Positions 26,799 to 36,848 are shown, counted from the stretch's first letter. The stretch is DNA of 64,000 nt from Bacteroidota bacterium (GCA_003385605.1 QQUU01000089.1:1-64000), one strand, 5' to 3'. Made by a program: numbers and translations. Notes: generated by a model from the letters alone, not told the origin.

Positions 26799-27873
26799 CT
26801 AAACCATCAATCAAATCTGCGATATCACTTGTCGCCTTGGGAAGCGCTAACCCCTTAATGGCAGCACTCATTTTTTCAGCGATTTCTTGCGTTTGCATCG
26901 AAGCCAATTCCTCTAAGAACCGCTCCTCCATGTCTTTTTCACTCACCAAAATGGCTGCGCCCTTTTCACTCAACGCCCGAGCATTATGGGTCTGGTGGTC
27001 TTCGGCGACATTGGGAGAGGGGATAAGGAGCGCCGGCTTGCCGATCAGACAAAGCTCGCTCAATGTTCCCGCGCCGGCGCGGCTTACAATGGCGTCTGCC
27101 GCGGCATAGGCGACCGACATATCTTCTATAAAGGCCTGTACCTTAGTGCCATCACCCGTCATGCCTTGGTATTCTTCTTCGTATAATTTTCCGCACTGCC
27201 ACATCACTTGCCAGCCTTGCGCTCTAATGTCCGCCAAGCTTTTAGCCATTTGTCTATTGATCGCGCGAGCTCCGAGGCTGCCGCCGAGGACGAGCAGGAG
27301 CTTTTTACTTGGGTCAAAACCCATGGCCGATTTGCTCGCTCCCTGTTGCGGGAGCTCGCGCGTAAACACCTCTCGGACAGGATTTCCTGTGAGGCGTACG
27401 CGGTCGGTAGGGAAGAATCGAGCGGCATTTTCGTAGGCGGTACAGATGTATTTCGCCTTTTTGCCCAACCGGATGTTGGTAATACCTGCGTAGCTATTTT
27501 GCTCCTGAACGACAGTTGGGATACCCATGCGTTGGGCCATTAAGAGCACGGGGCCGCTAGCATAACCACCAGTGCCAATAACGGCATCGGGCTTCATCGT
27601 TTTTAGCAGGGTGCGGCAACGGCTCAATGCAACGAGCAATTTGAACGGTACGTTCCAGCTCTTCCATGGTTTTTTACGGTTAATTCCAGCAATGGGCACA
27701 CCGGTTATTTCAAAACCTGCGGCAGGCACTTTGGTCATTTCCATCTTGCCCAAAGCCCCCACAAAGTGGATCTTGGCTCCGGGGTGGCGCTTTTTGAGTT
27801 CGGTGGCAATGCTCACCGCTGGGAAAATGTGTCCGCCGGTTCCACCGCCGCTGATGATGAAGGTCTTACTCAT
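26791..27873 (-). CDS. murG: UDP-GlcNAc:lipid I N-acetylglucosaminyltransferase
   Basis: 360 residues, GT28 family. The N-terminal domain carries the glycine loop SGGGTGGHIFPAVSIA and a hydrophobic patch for membrane docking. The second G-loop (VLGGSLGARAIN) and the C-terminal UDP-GlcNAc site (VSRAGAGTLSELCLIGKPALLIP, here split: SRAGAGTLSE then GKPALLIP) are intact. It adds GlcNAc to lipid I to make lipid II on the cytoplasmic face of the membrane. The start lies within the ftsW 3' end (eight-base overlap), and murC follows with the same overlap size, so the three are coupled in translation. Confidence 0.96.
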   Translation of the reverse strand: MSKTFIISGGGTGGHIFPAVSIATELKKRHPGAKIHFVGALGKMEMTKVPAAGFEITGVPIAGINRKKPWKSWNVPFKLLVALSRCRTLLKTMKPDAVIGTGGYASGPVLLMAQRMGIPTVVQEQNSYAGITNIRLGKKAKYICTAYENAARFFPTDRVRLTGNPVREVFTRELPQQGASKSAMGFDPSKKLLLVLGGSLGARAINRQMAKSLADIRAQGWQVMWQCGKLYEEEYQGMTGDGTKVQAFIEDMSVAYAAADAIVSRAGAGTLSELCLIGKPALLIPSPNVAEDHQTHNARALSEKGAAILVSEKDMEERFLEELASMQTQEIAEKMSAAIKGLALPKATSDIADLIDGLGE

Positions 27874-29074
27874 GGGCCAGGGTGTTATTGTTGGACATCA
27901 TTGAATCTTTCATTTCCTCTTCCTCTTGCGGGCTGGTGCCGACGATACGCTCGACATCGGTGTGACTCACAGAGAGAATGATACCAAGGGCAATACAGGT
28001 CATCCAGACGGAAGAGCCCCCGGCGCTAAGGAAGGGGAGCGTTTGCCCGGTTACTGGGAAGAGGCTCGTGGCCACACCCATATTCACAATGGTTTGCAGG
28101 ACGATTCCTGAGGAGGCCGCAAGGACGAGCAGGGTGCCAAATTTGGTATGTGCCCGCCGTGCAATCTTGACGAATCGTCGGAAGAGTCCTCCGTAAAAGA
28201 GAATGAGTAATGTGGCGCCAACTAGGCCATATTCTTCGGTGATGACTGCGAAGACAAAATCAGAATTGGACTGAGGAAGGAAGTTTTTCTGAATGCTTTT
28301 TCCAGGTCCCTTGCCAAAAACCTCACCTTCGGCGATGGCCATTTTGGCTTGCTCTGTTTGGTAGGCGCCGTCCTCATCGCCTCCGCCGCTAAAGTTGACA
28401 ATACGAGCCTTCCAAGTGGCTACACGGTTACTGATGTTTGGGAAGGCCATAACGATGAGGATGAAGAGCCCAAGGGCTGCGACACCTGCTGCGACAATCT
28501 TCCATAAGTGTTTCCAAGGCACCCCAGCGATGACCATCATTAAGAAGCACATGGCAAAAATGATCGCTGTGGTGGAGAAATCGGCCGGTAGGATGAGCGC
28601 AAGGGTGCTGCCTATCATGATTAGCGGCCATTTTATGTCTTTGAATTCCGAGATGTCTCTGGGTTTCGAGAACCATTTGGCGAGCCAGACCAACAGCGCT
28701 AACGAAGCAAAGGCTGAAGTTTGAAAGCTCATTCCAATAACAGGGATGCGTACCCATCGAGAGGCATTGGCTCCACCCATTTCTTGACCTTGAAGCAAGG
28801 TGATGACCAGCAGTATTAATGCTACCGGCATCAAGAGTTGGGAAAGTTTGCCAATGAGTCTGAAATTCAATCGGTGGACACCGTACATAAAGACGCCGCC
28901 GATACCTAGGTGCAGTAGGTGTCTGGTTAAGAAACTAAAGGTGTTTCCCCCACGGAATTTATGCGCCAAAGAGCTGCTCGCACTGTAAGTCGGCAAGAAA
29001 CTGATGAGCATCAGTAGGAGGATGAGCCCCCAGGTAAGGAGGTCTCCCTTTAGATATTTACGAACCGTATCCAC
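27866..29074 (-). CDS. ftsW: Septal peptidoglycan polymerase FtsW
   Basis: 402 residues of the SEDS family with about ten transmembrane helices. Diagnostic stretches are QGQEMGGANASRWVRIPVIG (the loop with the conserved R-W), the ADFSTTAIIFAMCFLMM helix, and SNSDFVFAVITEEYGLVG with the catalytic-region E-E-x-G; GQTLPFLSAGGSSVW is the conserved C-terminal helix start. It polymerises lipid II into glycan strands at the septum with FtsI. The C-terminal tail (EEEEMKDSMMSNNNTLAHE) is acidic and cytoplasmic. It lies nine bases after murD and overlaps murG by eight. Confidence 0.94.
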   Translation of the reverse strand: MDTVRKYLKGDLLTWGLILLLMLISFLPTYSASSSLAHKFRGGNTFSFLTRHLLHLGIGGVFMYGVHRLNFRLIGKLSQLLMPVALILLVITLLQGQEMGGANASRWVRIPVIGMSFQTSAFASLALLVWLAKWFSKPRDISEFKDIKWPLIMIGSTLALILPADFSTTAIIFAMCFLMMVIAGVPWKHLWKIVAAGVAALGLFILIVMAFPNISNRVATWKARIVNFSGGGDEDGAYQTEQAKMAIAEGEVFGKGPGKSIQKNFLPQSNSDFVFAVITEEYGLVGATLLILFYGGLFRRFVKIARRAHTKFGTLLVLAASSGIVLQTIVNMGVATSLFPVTGQTLPFLSAGGSSVWMTCIALGIILSVSHTDVERIVGTSPQEEEEMKDSMMSNNNTLAHE

Positions 29075-29083
29075 CTCGAACGA

Positions 29084-30454
29084 TTAAAGGTTACGAATCT
29101 GGTTTTTGAATTGGTTTCCGCGATCCTCGTAGTTCTCAAAGAGGTCAAATGAGGCACAACATGGGCTGAGTAAAACAGCATCGCCTTTTGCAGCCAATCG
29201 AGCAGCTTTGCGAACGGCAGATTTCATAGAATCGGTTTCAACGATTTCACAGATGCCCTCAAAGGCTTCAATGATTTTTGAATTGTCCGTTCCTAGTGCG
29301 ACAATAGCTTTCACCTTGTCTTGGACTAGGGACAGTAGCTCATTGTAGTCGTTGCCCTTGTCCACACCACCGACAATCCAAACCACAGGTTTGTCTTGGC
29401 ATTCGAGTGCGTAATAGGTAGCATTTACATTGGTTGCTTTGCTATCATTGATGTACTCCACACCACTGATGTTTAGGACGCTTTCTAAGCGGTGCTCCAA
29501 GGCATCGAATGATTGTAGTTTCGTACGGATGGTCTCCTTTCTGATTTTTAGCAAATGAGCACTTAGGCCAGCTGCCATACCGTTGTAGGTGTTGTGCTTG
29601 CCCTGTACTGCCAATTCTTCAATAGTCATAGCTTCGTTGTTTAGTGTAATTTTTATGTTGTTTTGCTGATAATGTGCCACGCGATGCGGTCCTGCTGGAG
29701 TGTCAATCCCAACGGCCAATACCTGTGGCTGTATTTCTTTTTTTGATTGCCATTCCTGCAAGAATTCCTTGCTAATAGCGTCGTCGTCGCAATAGATAAA
29801 ATGCCCGCCATCTCGGGTGAAATCCAGCAACTGAAATTTGCTTCTCGCGTAGGTAGCGAGGTCGTAATTGTACCGGTCTAAATGGTCCGGCGTGATGTTC
29901 GTTAAGATGCTGATGTGCGGTTCAAAGAGATGTGCATCGTCCAGCTGGAAACTGCTTACCTCTAAGACGATTACTTCTGGATCGCCCAATCCTGCGTCCA
30001 TTCTTTCCGCCAAGGCGCGACCAAGACTTAGACCAATGTTGCCAGCGAGTACAGTGTCTTTTTCACCGGAAATGATGTGGTGGCAAAGCGTAGCAGTGGT
30101 CGTTTTTCCGTTTGAGCCGGTTACAGCAACTATAGCTGCGTCCGTGTGTCGTGAGGCCCAATCCACTTCTCCCATCAGCGGCAGTCCACTGTCTTTGACC
30201 TTTTGAACGATAGTGGCCTTGTGCGGGATACCCGGGCTCTTGATAATTGCCTCGGCCTTTAAAATCTCGGCTTCTGTATGTCCACCTTCTTCATAGCGTA
30301 CGCCCCAGCCATCTAGCCTGACTTTGTCTTCGGCACTCAAGGTTCCGTATTCACTCAAGAATACCTGAACGCCGAGCTTAGAAGCAAGCTGCGCTGCACC
30401 CATGCCGCTTTCTCCGGCACCTAAAATGGCGATATGGCTGTACGGTGTTTGCAC
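29084..30454 (-). CDS. murD: UDP-N-acetylmuramoylalanine--D-glutamate ligase
   Basis: 456 residues. The N-terminal nucleotide-sugar domain begins SHIAILGAGESGMGAAQLA. The ATP-binding loop is VAVTGSNGKTTTATL, and ILTNITPDHLDRY holds the conserved His and Asp of Mur ligases. The C-terminal domain has EYINDSKATNVNATYYAL and WIVGGVDKGNDY, both MurD-specific, and SPCCASFDLFENYEDRG near the end. It adds D-glutamate to UDP-MurNAc-L-Ala. Its start lies three bases after mraY, and ftsW follows after nine, in the unbroken minus-strand operon. Confidence 0.96.
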   Translation of the reverse strand: MQTPYSHIAILGAGESGMGAAQLASKLGVQVFLSEYGTLSAEDKVRLDGWGVRYEEGGHTEAEILKAEAIIKSPGIPHKATIVQKVKDSGLPLMGEVDWASRHTDAAIVAVTGSNGKTTTATLCHHIISGEKDTVLAGNIGLSLGRALAERMDAGLGDPEVIVLEVSSFQLDDAHLFEPHISILTNITPDHLDRYNYDLATYARSKFQLLDFTRDGGHFIYCDDDAISKEFLQEWQSKKEIQPQVLAVGIDTPAGPHRVAHYQQNNIKITLNNEAMTIEELAVQGKHNTYNGMAAGLSAHLLKIRKETIRTKLQSFDALEHRLESVLNISGVEYINDSKATNVNATYYALECQDKPVVWIVGGVDKGNDYNELLSLVQDKVKAIVALGTDNSKIIEAFEGICEIVETDSMKSAVRKAARLAAKGDAVLLSPCCASFDLFENYEDRGNQFKNQIRNL

Positions 30455-30457
30455 CTA

Positions 30458-31684
30458 TTATCTCAGTTTCAAAGTGGCGATTGCGGCTACCGCGAGCATG
30501 ATGCCTACGATCCAGAATCGGGTTACAATTTTGGTCTCTGGGTAGCCTTTTTTCTGGTAGTGGTGGTGGAGCGGGCTCATCAAGAATACGCGACGTCCTT
30601 CACCGTATTTTTTCTTGGTGTACTTGAAGTAGCTCACCTGAATGATGACGCTCAGGTTCTCTGCGAGGAATACCCCAGCGATAATCGGAAGTAAAAACTC
30701 TTTGCGCACAGCCAAGGCCAATACTGCGATGATGGCACCTATGGCTAATGATCCGGTATCTCCCATAAATACTTGTGCGGGAAAGCTGTTGTACCAAAGG
30801 AAGCCGATGGCTGCTCCAATAAAAGCTGCAGCGAAGATTACGAGCTCACCGGTATTCGGGATGTACATGATGTTCAGGTAGCTCGCGAAAATGATGGAGC
30901 CGCTCACATAGGCTAGAACCAGTAAGGCGGTCATAGCTATGGCTGAGGTACCCGTGGCTAGCCCGTCCAATCCGTCTGTAAGGTTGGCGCCGTTTGATAC
31001 CGCCGTCACGATGAATATTACAGCGAGAATGTAGACCACTGCTGTCAATGGTTTTCCAGCGTCGCCCATCCAATTCGTGAAATAAGCGTAGTCGAATTCG
31101 TTGTTTTTAAAGAAGGGAATGGTCGTTTTTGTGCTCTTGTGTGCATCGCCGTACGAAGGGCCTGAAGCAGCCTCGAATTGTTCCGTTTGAACGACAGGCA
31201 ACTGCTCCTTGATGGTCACTTCTGGATGGAAATAGAGCGTGGCGCCAACGATGATACCCAAACCGACTTGGCCAATGACCTTGAAGATACCGCGCAGTCC
31301 TTTCTTGTCTTTCTTGAAGACCTTGATGTAGTCGTCTACAAAGCCGATTGCCCCCATCCACAGGGTGCTAATGAGCATTAGGATGATGTAAATGTTGTCC
31401 AATTTTGCCCACAACAGTGTCGGTACTATAATGGACAATAGGATGATGGTACCGCCCATCGTGGGTGTACCGGCCTTCTCTTTTTGGCCTTCGAGACCTA
31501 AGTCGCGCACTGTTTCACCCACTTGCATGGCGTGAAGGCGGTCGATCAATCGCTTACCGAATACCATTCCAATAAGGAGCGACGTGATAACGGCCATAGC
31601 CGCACGGAAGGTGATGTACTGAAACACCCCGGCACCCGGTAGATCGTAGGTTTGGTCTAGGAAGTCAAATAGATAATACAGCAT
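30458..31684 (-). CDS. mraY: Phospho-N-acetylmuramoyl-pentapeptide-transferase
   Basis: 408 residues with about ten transmembrane helices. Signatures are [15 protein letters not shown] (substrate loop), [17 protein letters not shown] with the catalytic Asp pair, [17 protein letters not shown], and [31 protein letters not shown] near the end is the conserved triple-histidine loop. It makes lipid I by moving phospho-MurNAc-pentapeptide onto undecaprenyl phosphate at the inner membrane. It is longer than the 360-residue E. coli form because of a soluble insertion at about residues 155-195 (including [18 protein letters not shown]), a feature I associate with Bacteroidota. The gene begins one base after murE. 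Confidence 0.96.
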   Translation of the reverse strand: MLYYLFDFLDQTYDLPGAGVFQYITFRAAMAVITSLLIGMVFGKRLIDRLHAMQVGETVRDLGLEGQKEKAGTPTMGGTIILLSIIVPTLLWAKLDNIYIILMLISTLWMGAIGFVDDYIKVFKKDKKGLRGIFKVIGQVGLGIIVGATLYFHPEVTIKEQLPVVQTEQFEAASGPSYGDAHKSTKTTIPFFKNNEFDYAYFTNWMGDAGKPLTAVVYILAVIFIVTAVSNGANLTDGLDGLATGTSAIAMTALLVLAYVSGSIIFASYLNIMYIPNTGELVIFAAAFIGAAIGFLWYNSFPAQVFMGDTGSLAIGAIIAVLALAVRKEFLLPIIAGVFLAENLSVIIQVSYFKYTKKKYGEGRRVFLMSPLHHHYQKKGYPETKIVTRFWIVGIMLAVAAIATLKLR

Positions 31685-31685
31685 C

Positions 31686-33140
31686 TTATGAGTTTAATAG
31701 GTGTGTTACTTCTTGTACGTCGTCAAAAGCGAGGCGTTCGCCTTTGATCTCTTGGTATTTTTCGTGGCCCTTGCCAGCGATGAGTACGATATCGCCTTGT
31801 TGTGCCATCATTACGGCCGATTTGATGGCCTGCTTGCGATCAACAATCTCCAAGCTTCGACTTTTAAGGTCCGGGCTCAATCCATCGGCCATTTCTGCAA
31901 TGATGTCGTTGGGATCTTCGTCCCTAGGATTGTCCGAGGTCAAGATGACTGTATCGCTATTTTGTGCGGCAATCGTCGCCATCTGCGGGCGCTTGCCCTT
32001 ATCTCTATTTCCGCCACATCCTACCACAGTGATCACCTTTCCTTGACCTTCATTGATGGTGTCAATGGTGCTCAATACATTCTGAAGTGCATCAGGGGTA
32101 TGGGCGTAATCGACGATGGCTGTGATGCCCTTGCCTTGGATCGTTTGAAATCTTCCTTCTACCGGTGAGAGTAGGCTTAGCGTGGTTAGTATCTGCAACG
32201 GATCCTTGCCAAGTTCAAAGGCCGTGGCATAGGCTGCACATAGATTGTAAGCGTTGAAATCTCCCATGATGCGCGTCCAACATTCTTGCTCATTGATGGT
32301 CAGTAGCATACCGTCGAATTGGCGCTCGAGAATTTTCGCTTTGTAGTCGCTTGGAAATTGTAGGGAGTAGGCGCGCTTCGTCGCTTTCGTGTCTTGCACC
32401 ATAGTTTCACCGTGCTTGACATCGTCGTTGTATATCGCGACGGCTTCTGGCTTTAGTCCGTCAAATAGCATCTTCTTCGCCTTGATGTAGCTGTTCATAT
32501 CACCGTGGTAGTCCAAATGGTCTCGGGTGATATTGGTGAAGATGGCGATGTCGTAGTCTACGTGTGCAACTCGGTGCTGTACCAAGGCGTGTGAACTCAC
32601 TTCCATGAAGCAGAATTTTACGCCTGCATCTAGCATGGTGCGCATGTGCTGTTGTACGGCAATGGCATCCGGTGTAGTGTGTGTCGCAGGAATAGACTCG
32701 CGTCCAATTTTCACATCTATCGTGCTCAGCAAGCCACACAGCTCGCCCTCAATCTGCGAGAAGAGGTTGAAAAGCAGCGTGCTGATTGTTGTTTTACCGT
32801 TGGTTCCAGTGACACCAATAACCTTCATGTCCTTGGACGGGTTGTCGTACCAGTTGGCTGCAACAGCGCTTAATGCGAAGGCGCTGTCGGTAGTTTGAAT
32901 GTAGTTGACCCCTTCTATAATGCGCTCCGGCAGTCGCTCACAGATAATTGCGATAGCACCAAGCTCAACAGCCTTATCGATGAAAAGATGGCCGTCTACT
33001 TGTGTGCCAGGTACAGCGACGAACAATGAATTCTTTGCCGCCTTTCTGCTGTCGTAACAAATACTCTCAATGGCGATCTGCGTGCTTCCGATGACTTCCT
33101 TGAGACGGACGCCGTAAATGAGGTCTTTCAGTAATTTCAT
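31686..33140 (-). CDS. murE: UDP-MurNAc-L-Ala-D-Glu:meso-diaminopimelate ligase
   Basis: 484 residues. The ATP loop is [18 protein letters not shown], the central domain shows [14 protein letters not shown] and [15 protein letters not shown], and the C-terminal domain shows [16 protein letters not shown] and [15 protein letters not shown]. The substrate-selecting motif is DNPR (in [11 protein letters not shown]), which marks meso-diaminopimelate as the added amino acid rather than lysine, as in Gram-negative peptidoglycan. The start overlaps the ftsI stop by four bases, and mraY follows after one. Confidence 0.96.
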   Translation of the reverse strand: MKLLKDLIYGVRLKEVIGSTQIAIESICYDSRKAAKNSLFVAVPGTQVDGHLFIDKAVELGAIAIICERLPERIIEGVNYIQTTDSAFALSAVAANWYDNPSKDMKVIGVTGTNGKTTISTLLFNLFSQIEGELCGLLSTIDVKIGRESIPATHTTPDAIAVQQHMRTMLDAGVKFCFMEVSSHALVQHRVAHVDYDIAIFTNITRDHLDYHGDMNSYIKAKKMLFDGLKPEAVAIYNDDVKHGETMVQDTKATKRAYSLQFPSDYKAKILERQFDGMLLTINEQECWTRIMGDFNAYNLCAAYATAFELGKDPLQILTTLSLLSPVEGRFQTIQGKGITAIVDYAHTPDALQNVLSTIDTINEGQGKVITVVGCGGNRDKGKRPQMATIAAQNSDTVILTSDNPRDEDPNDIIAEMADGLSPDLKSRSLEIVDRKQAIKSAVMMAQQGDIVLIAGKGHEKYQEIKGERLAFDDVQEVTHLLNS

Positions 33141-35119
33141 CGCAAGGTCAATTTGATTTCGGTTATGGTATTCAGTGGTGTACCTACGGCAGGACTCTGG
33201 CTCATCACATGACCCGTTCCTTTCATGCTTACTTTAATATTATGCGGACCCACTGCCTGTAGTACTTCGCGGGCATCTAACCCTTTAAAGCTTGGCACGT
33301 AATTTTTCTGGAAGGCCTGGTCAATTCTTGGAATCGACCCTGTAGGAACTTCGTTGATGGCAAGCAACTTTGCATCCACTACCTTCGCCTCCTGCGGCAT
33401 CTGGCTGTATACTTCGTCTGCAATTGCCTTAAAGACTGGTCCCGCAACAATGTTTCCGTAGTAACCGAGCTGTTTTACCGGTTTGCTCACCACTACTACA
33501 CAAGAATATTTTGGATTCTCAGCAGGGAAGTAGCCTGCAAAAGAACTCTGGTAATCCTGTGAACCTTCGACCCAATAGTTGAGCTGGCAGGTTCCCGTTT
33601 TACCAGCCAATTTCATTTTTCCGTTCTTCAGATTGGTCGCGGTACCGTTCTCCACGACTCCTTCAAGCAGCGCTTTGAGCTTATCGTTTGTCTCCTTCGA
33701 GCAAATGGCTGGGTTGAGCACCTTTGTTTCAAACTGCTCTACAGTGCGCCCGTGATCCATGATGCGGTCTACCACCTGCGGCTGTACCATAACTCCGTCG
33801 TTTGCCACCGCATTGTACATGGTGAGAAGTTGTAATGGCGTAAATGCAATAGAGTAGCCGTAAGCTACCCACGGCAAGGTCACCCCAGACCAATTCTTGT
33901 CGCTCGGTTTCGGAATGGTCGGTGCCGATTCACCTTTGATACTTACGCCGGTCTTCTCATTGAATTTGCGGGAGTACATGAAATCAATGAAATCTTCTGG
34001 ATCGTCTTCAAAGTTCTCATTGACGAGTTTCACGATACCTGTATTCGAGCTCACCTCAAAGGCACGACGAAGGCTAATTACTCCATATCCGCCACGGCGT
34101 GAATCGCGCACCTTGCGGTCGTATACTTTAATCACACCATTCTCCGTATCCACACGAGCATTGGTATCTACTTTGCCAGATTCTAAAAGCGCCATCGTCG
34201 ACAGCAGCTTCATGGTCGAGCCCGGTTCTGTCGCTTCCCACACCGCGTAGTTTCTCAGCTCAGAGTAGGTACTGTCCTCATTGCGGCCAAGATTGGCCAT
34301 CGCCACAATCTTACCCGTCGCTACTTCCATGACAACCGCACAGCCGTGGTCGGCTTTGTATTTTTTCAATTGCGTCAACAGGCTCTGTTGAGCAACGTCT
34401 TGGATGCGCGTATCAATGGTAGTGTATACATCAAAACCGTCTACAGGCTCTACAGCCTCTGGATCATCAATCGGCTTCCAATCCCCACCGGCAATCTTTT
34501 GCTTCAAACGACTTCCAGGCTTACCCTTCAAATATTCGCTGTAATAGCCTTCTAAGCCGGCACTGGCTCCTTCAAGATCATACCCGATGGTACGCATCTT
34601 TATGTTGGTCGCCATCTGTATGCGTTGCAGGTCTTCTTCAACGATAATGCCCCCACGGTTCTGCCCTCTTTTAAGAATAGGATACTGGCGCATGCGCTGC
34701 AGTTCACTAAAATTCAGTTTGCTCGCCAGTGGGATGTACCTGCGCTTTTTCTCACGTTGTTCTCTCAAATATGCCGCCCAGCCTGAAGCACTGTATTTGG
34801 TATTAATCGTGGCCAATTTTGCCCCCAATTCATCTACTTCGTTCGCGAATATTTCAGCGTCCACCGTGACTGCGTCGAAGTGCACTTTATACACTGGTTT
34901 GGTGGTTGCCAAGGTCATACCGTCTGCAGAGTAAATGTCCCCGCGCTTTGCTTCAATGGTGTGTCGCTCAATAAGACGCTCTTGGCTCTTTGCGCGAAGC
35001 TCTGGACCTTGTACCAAGCTTACCCAGTACAGACGTACCAAAACAATAGCGAGCATGAGGTAGATTCCTCCGCTTGCCCAAGCCACACGGCTTTTTATTT
35101 TTTTGATCTCTGTACTCAC
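33137..35119 (-). CDS. ftsI: Septal transpeptidase FtsI/PBP3 with C-terminal PASTA domain
   Basis: 660 residues. One membrane anchor follows a short cytoplasmic start (IYLMLAIVLVRLYWVSLV, about 19-36). The N-terminal pedestal begins around ERHTIEAKRGDIYSADG. The penicillin-binding active site is complete: STMK (S301-K304), SSN (357-359) and KTG (507-509). A single PASTA domain closes the protein from about residue 595 (VPSFKGLDAREVLQAVG ... SQSPAVGTPL). PASTA on FtsI is unusual in proteobacteria but is found in SpoVD-type proteins and in Bacteroidota. It cross-links septal peptidoglycan in the periplasm with FtsW. It overlaps ftsL and murE by four bases each. Confidence 0.95.
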   Translation of the reverse strand: MSTEIKKIKSRVAWASGGIYLMLAIVLVRLYWVSLVQGPELRAKSQERLIERHTIEAKRGDIYSADGMTLATTKPVYKVHFDAVTVDAEIFANEVDELGAKLATINTKYSASGWAAYLREQREKKRRYIPLASKLNFSELQRMRQYPILKRGQNRGGIIVEEDLQRIQMATNIKMRTIGYDLEGASAGLEGYYSEYLKGKPGSRLKQKIAGGDWKPIDDPEAVEPVDGFDVYTTIDTRIQDVAQQSLLTQLKKYKADHGCAVVMEVATGKIVAMANLGRNEDSTYSELRNYAVWEATEPGSTMKLLSTMALLESGKVDTNARVDTENGVIKVYDRKVRDSRRGGYGVISLRRAFEVSSNTGIVKLVNENFEDDPEDFIDFMYSRKFNEKTGVSIKGESAPTIPKPSDKNWSGVTLPWVAYGYSIAFTPLQLLTMYNAVANDGVMVQPQVVDRIMDHGRTVEQFETKVLNPAICSKETNDKLKALLEGVVENGTATNLKNGKMKLAGKTGTCQLNYWVEGSQDYQSSFAGYFPAENPKYSCVVVVSKPVKQLGYYGNIVAGPVFKAIADEVYSQMPQEAKVVDAKLLAINEVPTGSIPRIDQAFQKNYVPSFKGLDAREVLQAVGPHNIKVSMKGTGHVMSQSPAVGTPLNTITEIKLTLR

Positions 35120-35436
35120 TCTTTTATCACAATTTTCTCCGGCCGAACCTGTGGCTGTTGTAGTCCTAATTCTTCGGCCTTGCGAATAACCCTGCTCTCC
35201 AAGGAAAGCTTGGTCAATCGTTCTTTCGTTTCCGTATGCTCAGCTTCTAAGGTTTGTCGCTCTTTGCTGAGGTTGTCTATCAAATGCACCTTCTTGTCCG
35301 CACTGTGGCTAGTGTAAATGCTGATCAGTGCCAAAAGGCTCAGCCAGCCCGCGAAGGGCAGGAATTTGATGACGGCTTCGTCTGTTATTCTCAGACGCGC
35401 ACCAAGGCGACCAAAAAAATCTTTCACCTTACTCAC
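35116..35436 (-). CDS. ftsL: FtsL-like division protein
   Basis: 106 residues. A cytoplasmic N-terminus (SKVKDFFGRLGARLRITDEAV) precedes one membrane helix (FLPFAGWLSLLALISIYTSH, about 25-44) and a periplasmic coiled coil (LIDNLSKERQTLEAEHTETK and onward, about 53-90), which is the FtsL layout. Sequence identity in this family is low, so position between rsmH and ftsI carries weight. It should form a complex with FtsQ and a FtsB-type partner to activate FtsW/FtsI. It overlaps rsmH by eight bases and ftsI by four. The longer cytoplasmic tail matches the FtsL of Bacteroidota as I recall it. Confidence 0.82.
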   Translation of the reverse strand: MSKVKDFFGRLGARLRITDEAVIKFLPFAGWLSLLALISIYTSHSADKKVHLIDNLSKERQTLEAEHTETKERLTKLSLESRVIRKAEELGLQQPQVRPEKIVIKE

Positions 35437-36349
35437 CTCTATTCCACTCTGTTTCTGTTCGTTCCGCCACGCGAAGCTTGGCGCTAGTTGCGCGCGGATT
35501 TCTTGCGTTTTCTTCTGCGCTTGCCACCACAGGCTTGCGCGTTATCGCCTTTAAAGGCACATGTTTCACTCCATAGAAATCGCTCTCGGTTTGACCGGAC
35601 GCTTTTCCTTCACGGATGAAATTTTTCACCATTCTGTCCTCAAGACTGTGGTACGACATGATGACCAATCGGCCACCTGGTTTGAGCACATCAATAGCTC
35701 CGTAGAGCATGTCCTCCAATACCTCGAGCTCACTGTTGACCTCCATGCGCAGTCCCTGGAATACCTGTGCTACGTATTTGTGCCACTGCCCGCGTGGTGC
35801 CAAAGGCTCGCACAACTCGCGCAATTCCGCGGTCGTAGTTAGTGGCTTTGTAGCACGTGCCATGAGCAATGCGTTGATCAACGAGCGCAATCCTTTGATG
35901 TCGGTGTGCTTTCTAAAGAGATCATAGAGGGCTTGTTCCTCGTAGGTTTCCAATACTTCCGCGGCACTGATTCCGCTGCTCGGATTCATGCGCATGTCAA
36001 GCGGTCCGTCGAAACGAATGGAGAATCCACGCTCGCCGATATCGAACTGGTGTGAAGACACGCCCAGATCCCCAAGGATACCGTCCACCTGTCTTGCGCC
36101 GTGCAGGCGTAGGTGATTTTTGATGTAGCGGAAATTAGCTGCGATAAATACCAGGTTGGGATGCTCTGGAAGGTTCGCCTTGGCATCAGGGTCTTGGTCA
36201 AAGGCATAGAGCTTCCCGGTGGTGAGCTTTTCCAAAATGGCTTTGCTGTGACCACCGCCGCCAAAGGTCACATCAACATAAGATCCGGTGGGATCAATGT
36301 TGAGACCTTCAAGGCATTCCGCTAAAAGGACTGGATCATGATAGCTCAT
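35429..36349 (-). CDS. rsmH: 16S rRNA m4C1402 methyltransferase
   Basis: 306 residues. The start SYHDPVLLAECLEGL matches the H-x-P-V-L motif of the family. The SAM-binding loop is YVDVTFGGGGHSKAIL, followed by GILGDLGVSSHQFD and RGFSIRFDGPLDMRMN, both diagnostic of RsmH/MraW. The C-terminal LVIMSYHSLEDRMVKNFI and KAITRKPVVASAEE close the fold. It methylates N4 of C1402 in the small-subunit rRNA, fine-tuning the P site. It is the usual second gene of the dcw cluster. It overlaps mraZ by 14 bases and ftsL by eight. Confidence 0.96.
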   Translation of the reverse strand: MSYHDPVLLAECLEGLNIDPTGSYVDVTFGGGGHSKAILEKLTTGKLYAFDQDPDAKANLPEHPNLVFIAANFRYIKNHLRLHGARQVDGILGDLGVSSHQFDIGERGFSIRFDGPLDMRMNPSSGISAAEVLETYEEQALYDLFRKHTDIKGLRSLINALLMARATKPLTTTAELRELCEPLAPRGQWHKYVAQVFQGLRMEVNSELEVLEDMLYGAIDVLKPGGRLVIMSYHSLEDRMVKNFIREGKASGQTESDFYGVKHVPLKAITRKPVVASAEENARNPRATSAKLRVAERTETEWNRGE

Positions 36350-36809
36350 TCTGACTTGGATTTATGCCGCCCATTACTTCTTCAGCGAGCAATCCAAAGT
36401 CATCACCATCTACATTAACTGCATCTTCATAAGCCTGCTTGTCCCAAATCTCTACTATGCCGTTGTGTGCGCTGAGCACTACCTCCCGGCTGAGGTTTGC
36501 GAAAGATTTTAAATCTGGGCTGATCCCTATACGGGTAGCGCCGTCAAGCTCGACCAATTTGACTCCTGCAGTAAATAATCGAATAAAATCGTTGTTCTTC
36601 TTCACGAAGCGGTTCAGTGTATTCACCTTACCCATGACCTCATTCCACTCTTGCATCGGGTACAACTCAAGACATTTGCTAAACACACTTCTCTTGAGTA
36701 CGAAAGCGTCGTCCATAGCCGGCGCCAACTGCTTTTTTAAGGCAGCAGGAAGACTGATGCGACCCTTCGCATCCATCTTGCATTCGTGTACTCCAATGAG
36801 GTTTAACAT
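36336..36809 (-). CDS. mraZ: Transcriptional regulator MraZ
   Basis: 157 residues with two SpoVT/AbrB-like domains. The first has CKMDAKGRISLPAALKKQL (conserved DxKGR), and the second has ELDGATRIGISPDLKSFANL and REVVLSAHNGIVEIWDKQAY. MraZ forms rings that bind direct repeats of TGGG spaced ten bases apart and represses the dcw promoter in E. coli (Eraso and colleagues). The same repeat pattern is visible here upstream of this gene (36849-36862 on the minus strand), so autorepression is likely. It is first in the minus-strand operon; its start is 28 bases from the proposed -7 element. Confidence 0.95.
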   Translation of the reverse strand: MLNLIGVHECKMDAKGRISLPAALKKQLAPAMDDAFVLKRSVFSKCLELYPMQEWNEVMGKVNTLNRFVKKNNDFIRLFTAGVKLVELDGATRIGISPDLKSFANLSREVVLSAHNGIVEIWDKQAYEDAVNVDGDDFGLLAEEVMGGINPSQNELS

Positions 36810-36830
36810 GTCTTTTGATTGCTCTTCTTA

Positions 36831-36838
36831 CAAAAGTA
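36831..36838 (-). promoter_or_regulatory. Putative -7 element of the mraZ/dcw promoter
   Basis: TACTTTTG on the minus strand matches the Bacteroidota -7 consensus TAnnTTTG and lies 21 bases before the mraZ start. A TTTG sits 24 bases further upstream, which is wider than the usual 17-21 spacing, so the -33 element is uncertain. Confidence 0.5.
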
Positions 36839-36848
36839 GAATTATCAT

